From assembly GCF_003057965.1 (NCBI RefSeq), contig NZ_CP020921.1, positions 1,251,001-1,315,000 of the forward strand: a stretch of DNA of 64,000 nucleotides, written 5' to 3'. Below, piece by piece: positions 55,498 to 64,000 of the stretch. The notes beneath the pieces were generated by a model that was given only the letters and a program-made list of their open reading frames with translations, was not told the origin of the DNA and searched no databases. Each line of letters opens with the position of its first letter. Positions within the stretch are counted from its first letter, which is position 1. The position numbers and the translations under genes are program-made. The DNA is from Thermodesulfobium acidiphilum. GTDB lineage: Bacteria; Thermodesulfobiota; Thermodesulfobiia; Thermodesulfobiales; Thermodesulfobiaceae.

Positions 55498-57858
55498 GTG
55501 GATAAGGATATAAAGGATATAAAAGAAAATCAAAACGAAACAAAAGAATTACCCTATAGGGAATTACCCTTAATACCTCTAAAAGATACGGTAATCTTCC
55601 CTCATATGGTAGTACCTCTTTTTATAGGAAGAGATAAATCGCTAAAAGCACTTGAAGAAGCAATGTTAAAGTATGAAAAACACGTTTTGGTAGTCTCTCA
55701 AAAAAAGCCCGATGAAGAAGCTGAAATAGAAGGCCTTTATCAGGTTGGAGTAATAGCAAATATACTTCAAATATTAAAATTGCCTGACGGTCATGCAAGA
55801 ATAGTTGTGCAAGGCACAGATAGAGCAAAAATTTTATCATTTAAACAAACCGATCCATTTTTTCTTGTCGAATTTGAGAAACTAGAAGAAGAAGATTCAA
55901 AGGATCCAGAAATTGAAGCAATGGTAAGAGTCCTTATTAGCAAATTTGAAGAAGCTACAAAACTTGGGAAAAATATTCCAAGTGAAGCTGTGATAGCCAT
56001 ATATAATATAAGTGAACCATCAAGATTATCTGAATATATAGCTACTCATCTTATAAACAGCACAGAAGAAAAACAACTTATTCTTGAAACCACTGACCTA
56101 AAAGAAAAACTAAAAAAGTTACTCAAATATGTGCAAAAAGAAATTTCTATTCTAGAAGTAGAATCAAGAATCAAGAATCAAATAAACCAGGAGATGGAAA
56201 AACATCAGAAGGAATTCTACCTTAGAGAACAAATTAAAGCGATCCAAAAAGAACTTGGAGAAGCAGAAGAAAAACAAGTGGAATTAGAGGATCTTAAAAA
56301 CAAAATTAAAGAAGCAAAAATGCCCCCAGAAGTAGAAAAAAAGGTTTACAAAGAAATTTCCAGATTGGAAAAAATGCCCTCTACTTCTGCAGAAGTACCA
56401 GTAATTAGAACATACCTTGATTGGGTTATAAATCTTCCCTGGTCAAAAAAGTCGAAAGATAATCTCGATATATTAAAAGCTGAAAAAATTTTAGAAAGAG
56501 AACACTATGGGCTTAAAAAAGTAAAAGAGAGAATAATAGAATTTTTAGCTATAAGAAAGTTAACAAAAAGTCTTAAGGGACCAATTCTTTGTTTTGTAGG
56601 ACCACCTGGTGTAGGAAAAACTTCTCTTGGAAAGTCAATTGCAGCGGCATTAAACAGAAAATTCATAAGAATCGCGTTGGGCGGCATGAGAGATGAAGCA
56701 GAAATAAGAGGACACAGAAAAACATATGTAGGAGCACTACCAGGTAGAATTATTCAAAGTATTTCTCAAGTGCAAACTAATAATCCTGTATTTATGATGG
56801 ATGAAATAGATAAAGTTGGTACCGATTTCAGGGGCGATCCAACAAGCGCCCTACTTGAAGTTTTAGACCCAGAGCAAAACCATTCTTTTACTGATCACTA
56901 CTTAGAAGTTCCTTTCGATCTTTCAAACGTTATGTTCATAACTACTGCAAATCTAATTGATCCTATTCCAGAACCTTTAAGGGATAGAATGGAAATAATA
57001 GAGATCCCGGGATATACAGAAGATGAAAAAGTAGAAATTGCTATGAGACATCTTTTACCCAAGCAACTAAAATTTCACGGTTTAAATAAAGAAAAAGTTA
57101 AAATCAACAAAGATGTAATAATAAAAATTATACGGGAATACACCCACGAAGCAGGTGTAAGAAATTTAGAAAGAAATATTGCATCTTTATGTAGAAAAGC
57201 AGCAAAATTAATTGCTACCAACAAGGCAAAAAGCGTAACCTTTACCGTTAAAAATCTAGAAAAATATTTAGGAGTAGCAAAGTATAGCTACGGAATGGCA
57301 GACGAAGTAGACAGGGTAGGTGTGGTAACAGGCCTTGCATGGACACCTAGTGGAGGAGACATCTTGTTTATCGAAACCCTAATATATCCGGGTAAAGGAC
57401 AATTAACCCTAACTGGCCAACTTGGTGATGTCATGAAAGAATCAGCTCAGGCAGCACTTAGCTATATTAAATCCAATGCAAAAACATTGAATATTTCTGA
57501 AGAAATTCTTAGTAAGAATGATATGCACATTCACGTACCAGAAGGCGCAATACCTAAAGATGGACCATCAGCAGGAGTCGCAATTGCTACCTCAATGGTA
57601 TCAGCTCTTACTGGCAAAAAAGCAAACAAAAACGTTGCAATGACAGGAGAAATAACGCTTAGAGGACAGGTGTTACCAATAGGAGGTATTAGAGAAAAGC
57701 TTCTTGCAGCTCATAGAGCAGGGATTAAAAAAGTTTTAATTCCTGAAAAAAATAAGAAAGAAGTTGCAGAAATCCCAAAAAATGTATTAAAAAATTTAGA
57801 AATAACTTACATTAAAGAAGTTCAAGAAGCCTTTCAGGCTACTCTTTTAGACAATTAA
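55498..57858 (+). CDS. lon: ATP-dependent protease La
   Basis: 786 aa. N-terminal substrate-binding domain (LPLIPLKDTVIFPHMVVPLF), coiled coil, AAA+ module with Walker A GPPGVGKTSLGKS and Walker B VFMMDEIDKV, and a C-terminal peptidase with the catalytic Ser in PKDGPSAGVAIA and Lys in GGIREKLLAAHRAGIKK. Degrades misfolded and regulatory proteins. GTG start after AGAGAGGAAA. Confidence 0.97.
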   Translation: MDKDIKDIKENQNETKELPYRELPLIPLKDTVIFPHMVVPLFIGRDKSLKALEEAMLKYEKHVLVVSQKKPDEEAEIEGLYQVGVIANILQILKLPDGHARIVVQGTDRAKILSFKQTDPFFLVEFEKLEEEDSKDPEIEAMVRVLISKFEEATKLGKNIPSEAVIAIYNISEPSRLSEYIATHLINSTEEKQLILETTDLKEKLKKLLKYVQKEISILEVESRIKNQINQEMEKHQKEFYLREQIKAIQKELGEAEEKQVELEDLKNKIKEAKMPPEVEKKVYKEISRLEKMPSTSAEVPVIRTYLDWVINLPWSKKSKDNLDILKAEKILEREHYGLKKVKERIIEFLAIRKLTKSLKGPILCFVGPPGVGKTSLGKSIAAALNRKFIRIALGGMRDEAEIRGHRKTYVGALPGRIIQSISQVQTNNPVFMMDEIDKVGTDFRGDPTSALLEVLDPEQNHSFTDHYLEVPFDLSNVMFITTANLIDPIPEPLRDRMEIIEIPGYTEDEKVEIAMRHLLPKQLKFHGLNKEKVKINKDVIIKIIREYTHEAGVRNLERNIASLCRKAAKLIATNKAKSVTFTVKNLEKYLGVAKYSYGMADEVDRVGVVTGLAWTPSGGDILFIETLIYPGKGQLTLTGQLGDVMKESAQAALSYIKSNAKTLNISEEILSKNDMHIHVPEGAIPKDGPSAGVAIATSMVSALTGKKANKNVAMTGEITLRGQVLPIGGIREKLLAAHRAGIKKVLIPEKNKKEVAEIPKNVLKNLEITYIKEVQEAFQATLLDN

Positions 57859-57900
57859 GCAAAAAATTGTCAAATATATTCGAAAACATAATATCTCAAA

Positions 57901-58917
57901 ATGATTAAACTAATCTTAAATCGTATAAAACGAGAAATTTTTCTAGTATTTTTTATCATTTTATTTGGAACATGTGGATACATGTTTCTAGAACATTACA
58001 CTCCAATTGAAGCACTTTTTATGACAGTCATAACAATAACAACTGTTGGTTATGAAGAAGTAAAGCCTCTTGACAATGCTGGAATGTTATTTAGCATAAT
58101 TTTAATACTATCAAGTTTTGGCATATTTGCATTCGCTATCTCAAGAATAGTAGATTATATGTTTAGCTCATATTTCGAAGAAAGAGAGAAGATGAAAATG
58201 GAAAACAAGTTAAAAAAACTTAAAGATCATATTATAGTATGTGGATATGGCAGAATGGGTTCTATCGTAGCAAAAGATTTGAGAAAAAACAAAAAAGACG
58301 TAGTAATAATAGAAAATAATCCCCAAACTTGTGAACTTGCAAAAAAAGATGGGTTTATCGCTATCGAAGGAAATGCTACTAATGATGAAATGCTAATAAA
58401 AGCTGGCGTAAAAGTAGCAAAATCAATAGTAGCTACTACCTCATCTGAGCCAGATAATGGGTTTATAAGTCTTTCTGCAAAAAAACTTAATCCGCAAATA
58501 TTAGTTATCAGTAGAGCCAGTAATACAGAATGGATATCAAAATTACACCTTGCTGGTGCAGATGAAGTGATATCTCCACATACCTTTGGTGCAAGGAGAA
58601 TTGTAAACTTTATATTAAATCCAGGGCTTGTTGAATTTCTCGACATTTTAAGAGATGAAAATATTGACATATTTATGGAAGAATTAATTGTAAAACCTAA
58701 CTCCATACTCAATGGCAAAACTTTTAAATCATGGGAGGATTTAAGATTATTCTTAGATGTTCCATCTCTAATACCTTTAACATTTTGTATCGAAAAATAT
58801 AATAAGTGCCCACATAACGAGGAGTTTACATTAAAAGAATCTGATAAAATAATCATAATCGGTTCAAAATCGGATATAGAGAGAGTTAATAAACTTGTAT
58901 TGCAAAATAGCAATTGA
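57901..58917 (+). CDS. Potassium channel with RCK (TrkA-N/TrkA-C) domains
   Basis: 338 aa. Two membrane helices (residues about 14-32 and 62-84) flank a pore loop whose filter reads TTVGYEEV, not the usual TVGYGD. A cytoplasmic RCK domain follows (VCGYGRMGSIVAKDL nucleotide site, Rossmann fold), then a TrkA-C lobe. This matches MthK-like ligand-gated K+ channels or their TrkA-linked cousins. No RBS is evident 5' of ATG. 42 bp after lon. Confidence 0.88.
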   Translation: MIKLILNRIKREIFLVFFIILFGTCGYMFLEHYTPIEALFMTVITITTVGYEEVKPLDNAGMLFSIILILSSFGIFAFAISRIVDYMFSSYFEEREKMKMENKLKKLKDHIIVCGYGRMGSIVAKDLRKNKKDVVIIENNPQTCELAKKDGFIAIEGNATNDEMLIKAGVKVAKSIVATTSSEPDNGFISLSAKKLNPQILVISRASNTEWISKLHLAGADEVISPHTFGARRIVNFILNPGLVEFLDILRDENIDIFMEELIVKPNSILNGKTFKSWEDLRLFLDVPSLIPLTFCIEKYNKCPHNEEFTLKESDKIIIIGSKSDIERVNKLVLQNSN

Positions 58918-58982
58918 CTATCATAAGTTTTTTATTTGTATAAATTTTAGGTATTTTAAAAAGTTGAAAGTAAGCTTGTATC

Positions 58983-60008
58983 ATGGGTAAATCTTTTTTA
59001 AGCTTTTTACCAATATATATTTTGATAGCTATAACAATTTTCGTGTTTGCATTCAAAGATTTTATTATTCAAGTACTTCTTGCCCTTATTTTTGCTATAG
59101 TTTTATCTCCTCCTGTAGACTTTCTTGAAAAAAAGAAAATTCCAAGATTTTTTGGATCTTTAATAATATTTTTCTCGGTAATCTCATTTATGGTCATTAT
59201 TTATTTACTTATTGCACCTATTTTGAATTTCGAAATCCAAAAATTAGTCGCATCTTTTCCAGATTATCTTAAAAATTTTGATGACGTCTTTCAAAATTTT
59301 TTAACCAATTTACAAATAAATCCAGGACATTATATTTGGTTGAATTTAATTCTCCAAAAATTAAGGGATCACTTTCAGGAATGGATTGGTAATGCATTAA
59401 ATATTTTAGGTGCATCAACATTTGATTTAATAAATAAAGCCATATCCTGGCTAGTTTTCCCTATTCTAACTTTATTTTTTATGAAAGATCTTCCAATCCT
59501 TACCAAAGGTATTTTAGAAATATTTCCACAAAACAAAAGAACTCTCATAAAAGAAATTGGATCCTGTCTCACTCACGGCATTAGAGCCTATGTAAAAGGA
59601 CAACTTATTTTGTCAGTCACTATAGGATTTTTGACAGGTCTAGGATTATTCTTTTTAGGTATCGAATATTTCCTTCTTCTTGGTGTTTTGGCAGCTATTT
59701 TAGAATTTATTCCTTATCTGGGGCCAATGCTTGCTTCAATTCCTGCTCTTATAGTTTCAATAGCAATTTCACCTTTGAAAGCTTTCATAGTACTTATTTT
59801 CTACATTATACTTCATCAATTTGAAGGAGTAATAATAGCGCCAAACATAATGAGCAAAAGCATCGACGTGCCTCCATCTCTGGTAATAATTGTGCTCACT
59901 ATTGCTGCAGCACTTGGCTCAATTCCTGGAATGCTTTTATCAATCCCTCTTACTGCTATTTCTAAATCTCTTTATGAATATTGGCAAAAGAGCCGCACTA
60001 AACCCTAA
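58983..60008 (+). CDS. AI-2E family (PerM/UPF0118) membrane protein
   Basis: 341 aa with about eight membrane segments, the first two at residues 8-50. The conserved C-terminal block GVLAAILEFIPYLGPMLASI and FEGVIIAPNIMSKSIDVPPS identify the family, which includes TqsA (AI-2 export) and Na+/H+ antiporter-like members. The substrate cannot be told. ATG lacks a strong RBS. Confidence 0.9.
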   Translation: MGKSFLSFLPIYILIAITIFVFAFKDFIIQVLLALIFAIVLSPPVDFLEKKKIPRFFGSLIIFFSVISFMVIIYLLIAPILNFEIQKLVASFPDYLKNFDDVFQNFLTNLQINPGHYIWLNLILQKLRDHFQEWIGNALNILGASTFDLINKAISWLVFPILTLFFMKDLPILTKGILEIFPQNKRTLIKEIGSCLTHGIRAYVKGQLILSVTIGFLTGLGLFFLGIEYFLLLGVLAAILEFIPYLGPMLASIPALIVSIAISPLKAFIVLIFYIILHQFEGVIIAPNIMSKSIDVPPSLVIIVLTIAAALGSIPGMLLSIPLTAISKSLYEYWQKSRTKP

Positions 60009-60039
60009 AAGTATAATAAATATTTTTTCAGGAGAAAAG

Positions 60040-60930
60040 ATGAAAGCTATACGCGTTTTGGGACTCACAAAATCCTATAAATCAGAAACCAATATAGTTG
60101 CCGTAAACAATTTATCCTTTGAAGTAGAAGAGGGACAGGTTTTTTGTCTTTTAGGTCCTAATGGTGCTGGTAAAACTACTACTATAAGAATACTCAATAC
60201 ACTTTTAAAAAAGGATAAGGGTCAAATCTATTTTTTTAATATTGATTTAGACAAAAAACCACAAGACATAAAAAATATTATCGGTGTGGTCCAACAGCAC
60301 ACAAATGTCGATTCAGAACTTACGGTATGGGAAAATCTTTTGATTCACTCTATGCTTCATAAAATGAATAAAATGTTGTTTAAAGAAAGAGCGAATCAGC
60401 TTTTAGAAGCTATAGATATGATTGACAAAAAAAACAGGTTTGCAAATAAACTCTCTGGTGGAGAAAGGAGAAAGCTTTCTATTATTAGAGCGCTTTTACA
60501 CAATCCAAAAATTATATTCTTAGATGAACCAACTGTTGGACTAGATACTTTTACTAGAAGATCTATCTGGGAAAATATAAAACAACTCAAGTATTCTGGC
60601 AAAACAATAATTTTAACTACACATTATATTGAAGAAGCTCAAATGCTTTCAGATCTCGTCTTAATAATAAACAAGGGGAAAAAGCTTATTGAGGAAACTC
60701 CAAATACTCTAATAAATAGATTGGGCAAAGTTACACTTGAATATCAAGAAAATGGTAAAACGATATATAAATTTTTTAATACCAATCAAGAAGCAAAAGA
60801 TTTTAGCGTAAATCTTAAAGATTTAAATTCTATCCTTATTAGAGAAACAAATTTAGAAGACGTTTTCGTCACAATGACAGGAAATGGAGGTGAAGATTAT
60901 TGCAACTCTTTAGAGAAGTGTTTCCCATAG
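60040..60930 (+). CDS. ABC transporter ATP-binding protein (DrrA-like, ABC-2 type)
   Basis: 296 aa from ATG 60040 (CAGGAG at 5 nt); a longer frame into the AI-2E gene is unlikely. Walker A GPNGAGKTTTIRIL, signature LSGGERRKLSI, Walker B IIFLDEPTVGLD, and a switch His in THYIEEA. The C-terminal domain matches drug or lipid exporters of the DrrA/NatA group. Overlaps its permease gene by 31 nt. Confidence 0.94.
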   Translation: MKAIRVLGLTKSYKSETNIVAVNNLSFEVEEGQVFCLLGPNGAGKTTTIRILNTLLKKDKGQIYFFNIDLDKKPQDIKNIIGVVQQHTNVDSELTVWENLLIHSMLHKMNKMLFKERANQLLEAIDMIDKKNRFANKLSGGERRKLSIIRALLHNPKIIFLDEPTVGLDTFTRRSIWENIKQLKYSGKTIILTTHYIEEAQMLSDLVLIINKGKKLIEETPNTLINRLGKVTLEYQENGKTIYKFFNTNQEAKDFSVNLKDLNSILIRETNLEDVFVTMTGNGGEDYCNSLEKCFP

Positions 60931-61664
60931 TCTTAAGAGATCTGATAGTTTTAAAAAGAAGACTTATAATATTAATTGGTTCTAATCTTATGGGACCAAT
61001 TTTATATCTTACGGCATTTGGCTGGGGTTTAGGCTCACAAATTCACACTTCAGAAGGTTCATATCTCAACTTCGTTCTACCTGGCATATTATCTCTTACA
61101 GCAATGACATCTGCATTTAATGGTTCTGGTCCTTCAATAACAATCTCAAGAATATATACCAAAACTTTTGAAGAACTCTTAATAGCTCCTATTAAAACAT
61201 CAAGCATCGCCATTGCAAAAATAATCACAGGTTTAATTAGAGGAATACTTGCCTGTATCTCTCTAATATTTGTATCATTTTTTTACGGCGCGAATCCTTT
61301 TTTATGGAACGCTATATTTATAATTCACTTAACTTTTTGTCTTCTTATCTTTTCGTCTATGGGAGTGGTAGCCGGGCTTATAGCCTCATCTCATGAAACA
61401 ATGAACCGTCTTAATTCTTTTTTTATAACTCCAATGGCTTTTTTAGGCGGTACTTTCTTTAATACAAGTTTACTGCCTTTTCCAATAAACCAAATTATAA
61501 GTCTTCTCCCTATTACCCCATGTTCAAATGGCTTAAGAGCAGCAGCTTTAGGAAAACCTCAAAATTTAAGCTTTTTCTTCCTTGAATCTATTTGGCTCAT
61601 TTTTCTTGTAAGTATTATAATTTATATTTTAAAAAACAAAGAATTAACCACCCCATACTCATAG
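60900..61664 (+). CDS. ABC-2 type transporter permease
   Basis: 254 aa, six hydrophobic segments. The family region around AGLIASSHETMNRLNSFFITPM, then FLGGTFFNTSLLP is typical of DrrB/NodJ-type permeases. TTG start 60900 after GGAGGTGAAGA, inside the end of the ATPase gene. Exports drugs, lipids or polysaccharide precursors in the family; the substrate here is unknown. Converges on accA with a 6-bp gap. Confidence 0.92.
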   Translation: MQLFREVFPIVLRDLIVLKRRLIILIGSNLMGPILYLTAFGWGLGSQIHTSEGSYLNFVLPGILSLTAMTSAFNGSGPSITISRIYTKTFEELLIAPIKTSSIAIAKIITGLIRGILACISLIFVSFFYGANPFLWNAIFIIHLTFCLLIFSSMGVVAGLIASSHETMNRLNSFFITPMAFLGGTFFNTSLLPFPINQIISLLPITPCSNGLRAAALGKPQNLSFFFLESIWLIFLVSIIIYILKNKELTTPYS

Positions 61665-61670
61665 CTTTTT

Positions 61671-62648
61671 TTAAAGATTTAAAACAGTATATTTACCCAT
61701 ATTTGCATATTTATTCCATTTTGCAGCCTTTCTCTTTTCTTCGCTTAGGCTTAAAAGATTGGAAATATTTCTTATTATGCATTCCTTAGTTTTTTCTATA
61801 GTTAAATCTATATCTCTATGTGCACCACCAAGGGGTTCTTCGATTATCTCGTCAATTATACCTAACGAAAGCAGATCATAAGATGTCATCTTAAGAGCGC
61901 TAGCTGCTTCATCAGCAAATTTTGCGTCTCTAAAAAGTATAGATGCACAACCTTCTGGGGATATAACAGAAAACACAGAGTTTTCAAGCATTGCTATTCT
62001 GTCAGCAACAGAAATTGCTAAAGCACCACCCGATCCACCTTCTCCAATAACAATTGCTAACGATGGAATAGAAAGAGAACTCATAAGACAAATAGACTCC
62101 GCAATTGCATTAGACTGTCCTCTTTCTTCAGCCTCTATACCTGGATATGCGCCTGGAGTATCTATAAACGTGATCAAAGGAAGATTAAATTTCTGGGCGT
62201 GCCTCATTAATCTCATAGCCTTTCTGTAACCCTCTGGATGAGGCATTCCAAAGTTCCTGTACATATTACTTTTGGTATCGCTACCCTTTTGATGCCCAAT
62301 AAAAACCACGCTCAAACCAGAAAGCCTTGCTATTCCACCTATTATTGAGGGGTCATCACGATATAACCTATCTCCTTTCATTTCAAACCAGTCATCAAAA
62401 ATTCCTTTTACAAAGGTAAGAGTACCTGGTCTTTTTGGATGTCTAGCTATTTGAAGCCTCTGGTAAGGAGTTAGATCTTTCATAGTAATCTTATACAAGT
62501 TCTCCACTCTTTTTTGAAGAGATTCTATCTCTCCTGTCATGTCAACACCAGTTTCAGCAGATACTCTTTTTAACTCTTCAATTTTGTTATAAAGGTCTAT
62601 TATTGGTTTTTCAAAATCAATATATTGATCTTTTTTATCAATAGCCAT
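61671..62648 (-). CDS. accA: Acetyl-CoA carboxylase carboxyltransferase subunit alpha
   Basis: 325 aa. Marks: RLQIARHPKRPGTL, FGMPHPEGYRKAMRLM, PLITFIDTPGAYPGIEAEERGQ and IVIGEGGSGGALAI. With AccD it moves CO2 from biotin to acetyl-CoA, making malonyl-CoA for fatty acids. Its start overlaps the accD end by 11 nt. Confidence 0.97.
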   Translation of the reverse strand: MAIDKKDQYIDFEKPIIDLYNKIEELKRVSAETGVDMTGEIESLQKRVENLYKITMKDLTPYQRLQIARHPKRPGTLTFVKGIFDDWFEMKGDRLYRDDPSIIGGIARLSGLSVVFIGHQKGSDTKSNMYRNFGMPHPEGYRKAMRLMRHAQKFNLPLITFIDTPGAYPGIEAEERGQSNAIAESICLMSSLSIPSLAIVIGEGGSGGALAISVADRIAMLENSVFSVISPEGCASILFRDAKFADEAASALKMTSYDLLSLGIIDEIIEEPLGGAHRDIDLTIEKTKECIIRNISNLLSLSEEKRKAAKWNKYANMGKYTVLNL

Positions 62649-63453
62649 GCCAGCTCACCAACTTATTTAAAGTCTCTTTAATTGCTTTTCTTTCAATTAC
62701 AGCATCTATCATACCATGTTCTAAAAGATACTCCGACCTTTGAAATCCTTGTGGCAATTTTTGCCTTATTGTCTGCTCTATAACTCTTGGTCCAGCAAAA
62801 CCTATCAAAGCACCAGGCTCAGCAATAATTACATCTCCCAGTGTTGCAAAGCTTGCAGAAACACCTCCCGTCGTTGGATGCAATAAACAAGAAATATAAA
62901 ATCCTCCGCTCTCCTTGTATTTTCCAATAACCATTGCAGTTTTAGCCATCTGCATAAGAGAAAACATTCCTTCTTGCATTCTTGCTCCACCAGATGCACT
63001 AAACAGTACAAGCGCTAATCTTTTTTCTCTGGCATAATTGGTAATTCTAAATATCTTTTCTCCTACCACAGATCCCATACTTCCGCCAATAAAGTCAAAG
63101 TCCAAAATTCCTACAGCAATCTTCTTATCACCAATTGTACCAACTCCAACTATTATTGCTTCTTCTTTAAGAGTTTTAGACTGAGCTTCCTTAAGTCTTT
63201 CAGAATATGGCATTGTATCAACAAAATTAAGACTGTCCACCGGAAGAATCCCTGAAAACATTTCTTCAAAATTATCAAATGTAATATCTATTCTTTCTTG
63301 AACGGTTAGTCTAAAATGATAATTACAATGATGACAAACTTTAAGATTATCGTTTAATTCACGAGTATATATTGCATTACTGCAATTTGGACATTTTGTC
63401 CAGAGACCTCCTGGTATCTCCTTTTTTTTAACGTTAAAAAATTTATCTAGCAA
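62638..63453 (-). CDS. accD: Acetyl-CoA carboxylase carboxyltransferase subunit beta
   Basis: 271 aa. An N-terminal zinc ribbon, CPNCSNAIYTRELN...CHHCNYH, precedes the carboxyltransferase crotonase fold (FIGGSMGSVVGEKI, SASGGARMQEGMFSLMQM, PTTGGVSASFATLGD). TTG start after GAGGTGAAATT. Operon DUF457-accD-accA. Confidence 0.97.
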   Translation of the reverse strand: MLDKFFNVKKKEIPGGLWTKCPNCSNAIYTRELNDNLKVCHHCNYHFRLTVQERIDITFDNFEEMFSGILPVDSLNFVDTMPYSERLKEAQSKTLKEEAIIVGVGTIGDKKIAVGILDFDFIGGSMGSVVGEKIFRITNYAREKRLALVLFSASGGARMQEGMFSLMQMAKTAMVIGKYKESGGFYISCLLHPTTGGVSASFATLGDVIIAEPGALIGFAGPRVIEQTIRQKLPQGFQRSEYLLEHGMIDAVIERKAIKETLNKLVSWHGY

Positions 63454-63457
63454 AATT

Positions 63458-63961
63458 TCACCTCAATCCTTCAAAAACAATTAATAAATATACCAAAAGA
63501 ATCAAAAATTCCAAAGGAGTTCTGCTCTTAAACCATCCAGTAAGAGGAAATGAAAAACTTCTTTTGCTAAAAGGATAAAAAAGCTTCACTCCCTTATTCC
63601 CTATCATATCAAAAAAGATATGAAGCAGATAACACATGGTAAAAAAAATTATAAAGCTTACAAAAAAATTAAAATCTATATTCATTAGAAATCTTAACAG
63701 AAAAGTAAACAAAAAGTCTACTATAATTACTGCAGATAAAGAGTGCCAAAAACCTCTATGTGAGAAAAAGATGCCAAAAAAAGGATTTCTCACCAAAGTA
63801 GATATCTTTGAAGTAGGCGAATCAATGTCTGGAAACAATGAGCCTAAAAAACTGCCCAAAAAAACTCCAATTTCATTGAAGTTCTTCACCCATTCAGGAT
63901 GATTAACATATATAGCAACTGTGCTACCAACTCCAGCCACCAAATGAGTAAAACCTGTCAA
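63458..63961 (-). CDS. DUF457-family membrane protein (YdjM-like metal-dependent hydrolase)
   Basis: 167 aa. The family's metal-binding marks are seen: FTHLVAG at the start, LFPDIDSP and FFSHRGFWHS. About four hydrophobic segments. Members are annotated as membrane-bound metal-dependent hydrolases (LexA-regulated YdjM); the reaction is unknown. TTG 63961 is the first start after an in-frame TAG, with a weak RBS. Ends 4 bp before accD, so cotranscribed. Confidence 0.85.
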   Translation of the reverse strand: MTGFTHLVAGVGSTVAIYVNHPEWVKNFNEIGVFLGSFLGSLFPDIDSPTSKISTLVRNPFFGIFFSHRGFWHSLSAVIIVDFLFTFLLRFLMNIDFNFFVSFIIFFTMCYLLHIFFDMIGNKGVKLFYPFSKRSFSFPLTGWFKSRTPLEFLILLVYLLIVFEGLR

Positions 63962-64000
63962 GATCTACCAAACCATTCTTTAAGATATTTACCCGTAAAA
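63962..64000. other. Window edge, no feature seen
   Basis: 39 bp upstream of the DUF457 gene. Too short to show a promoter or a neighbouring gene. Confidence 0.4.

Noticed and set aside
59890-60039. Extended start of the ABC ATPase at 59890
   Set aside because: It lies inside the AI-2E gene in another frame; CAGGAG at 60030 marks the ATG at 60040.

Overview
The window comes from an AT-rich, anaerobic, hydrogen-using bacterium. Three gene sets indicate a dissimilatory sulfate or sulfur reducer with flavin-based electron bifurcation: an HdrABC-MvhDGA set with its own hydrogenase maturation protease (36997-44353), a DsrMK-type membrane complex (33445-35959), and a DsrC-family protein divergent from a small siroheme sulfite reductase (32329-33417). 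Very low GC, frequent TTG starts behind strong GGAGG sites, and Gram-positive-like synteny (hrcA-dnaJ-rsmE-mtaB, hisIE, a TRAP homologue) fit a Thermodesulfobium-like lineage. That name is an inference from content, not from a search.

Layout. 1-7033: rpoC (cut by the window edge) and rpoB on the minus strand, with a short tatA-like gene and tRNA-Val(CAC) behind them. 7566-11451: a minus-strand cluster of a serpin, a protein of about 20 MORN repeats and a secreted TPR protein. 11592-18352: an MscS channel, then an RND efflux pair and an MFS transporter. 18388-19308: a decayed IS256-family element. 19390-24047: alcohol dehydrogenase, a PAS-GGDEF diguanylate cyclase, an NlpC/P60 enzyme and an unknown secreted protein. 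24056-28122: mtaB-rsmE-dnaJ-hrcA. 28312-31195: ilvD, rsfS-yqeK, rpmB.

31212-35959: pilT with a cysteine-less DsrC-family gene, a perfect FNR-type palindrome, the sulfite reductase and DsrMK. 36033-36791: a second decayed copy of the same IS256 element. 36997-44353: the hdr-mvh operon. It includes a stand-alone ferredoxin that looks like a copy of the HdrA C-terminus. 44730-50087: valS-folC, a TauE/SafE permease encoded as two half-genes, and aroQ. 50108-53771: the rpsB-tsf-pyrH-frr operon continuing into hisIE and mtrB (TRAP). 53944-61664: sixA, a zinc-ribbon/Yip1 protein, lon, a K+ channel, an AI-2E family protein and an ABC-2 exporter. 61671-63961: accA, accD and a DUF457 membrane protein.

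How the parts fit together. The Hdr-Mvh complex would oxidise H2 and split electrons between ferredoxin and a disulfide or thiol acceptor. DsrMK would pass quinol electrons to the cytoplasmic sulfite-reduction machinery. dsrAB, true dsrC, aprAB and sat are not in the window. The most unusual signals are: the ferredoxin duplicate beside HdrA; the DsrC relative that has lost both redox cysteines; two IS256 relics sharing one internal deletion but with complementary losses elsewhere; TRAP attached to a translation/histidine operon; a split TauE permease; a serpin with an odd reactive loop; and two membrane-protein genes without a usable ATG/GTG/TTG start.
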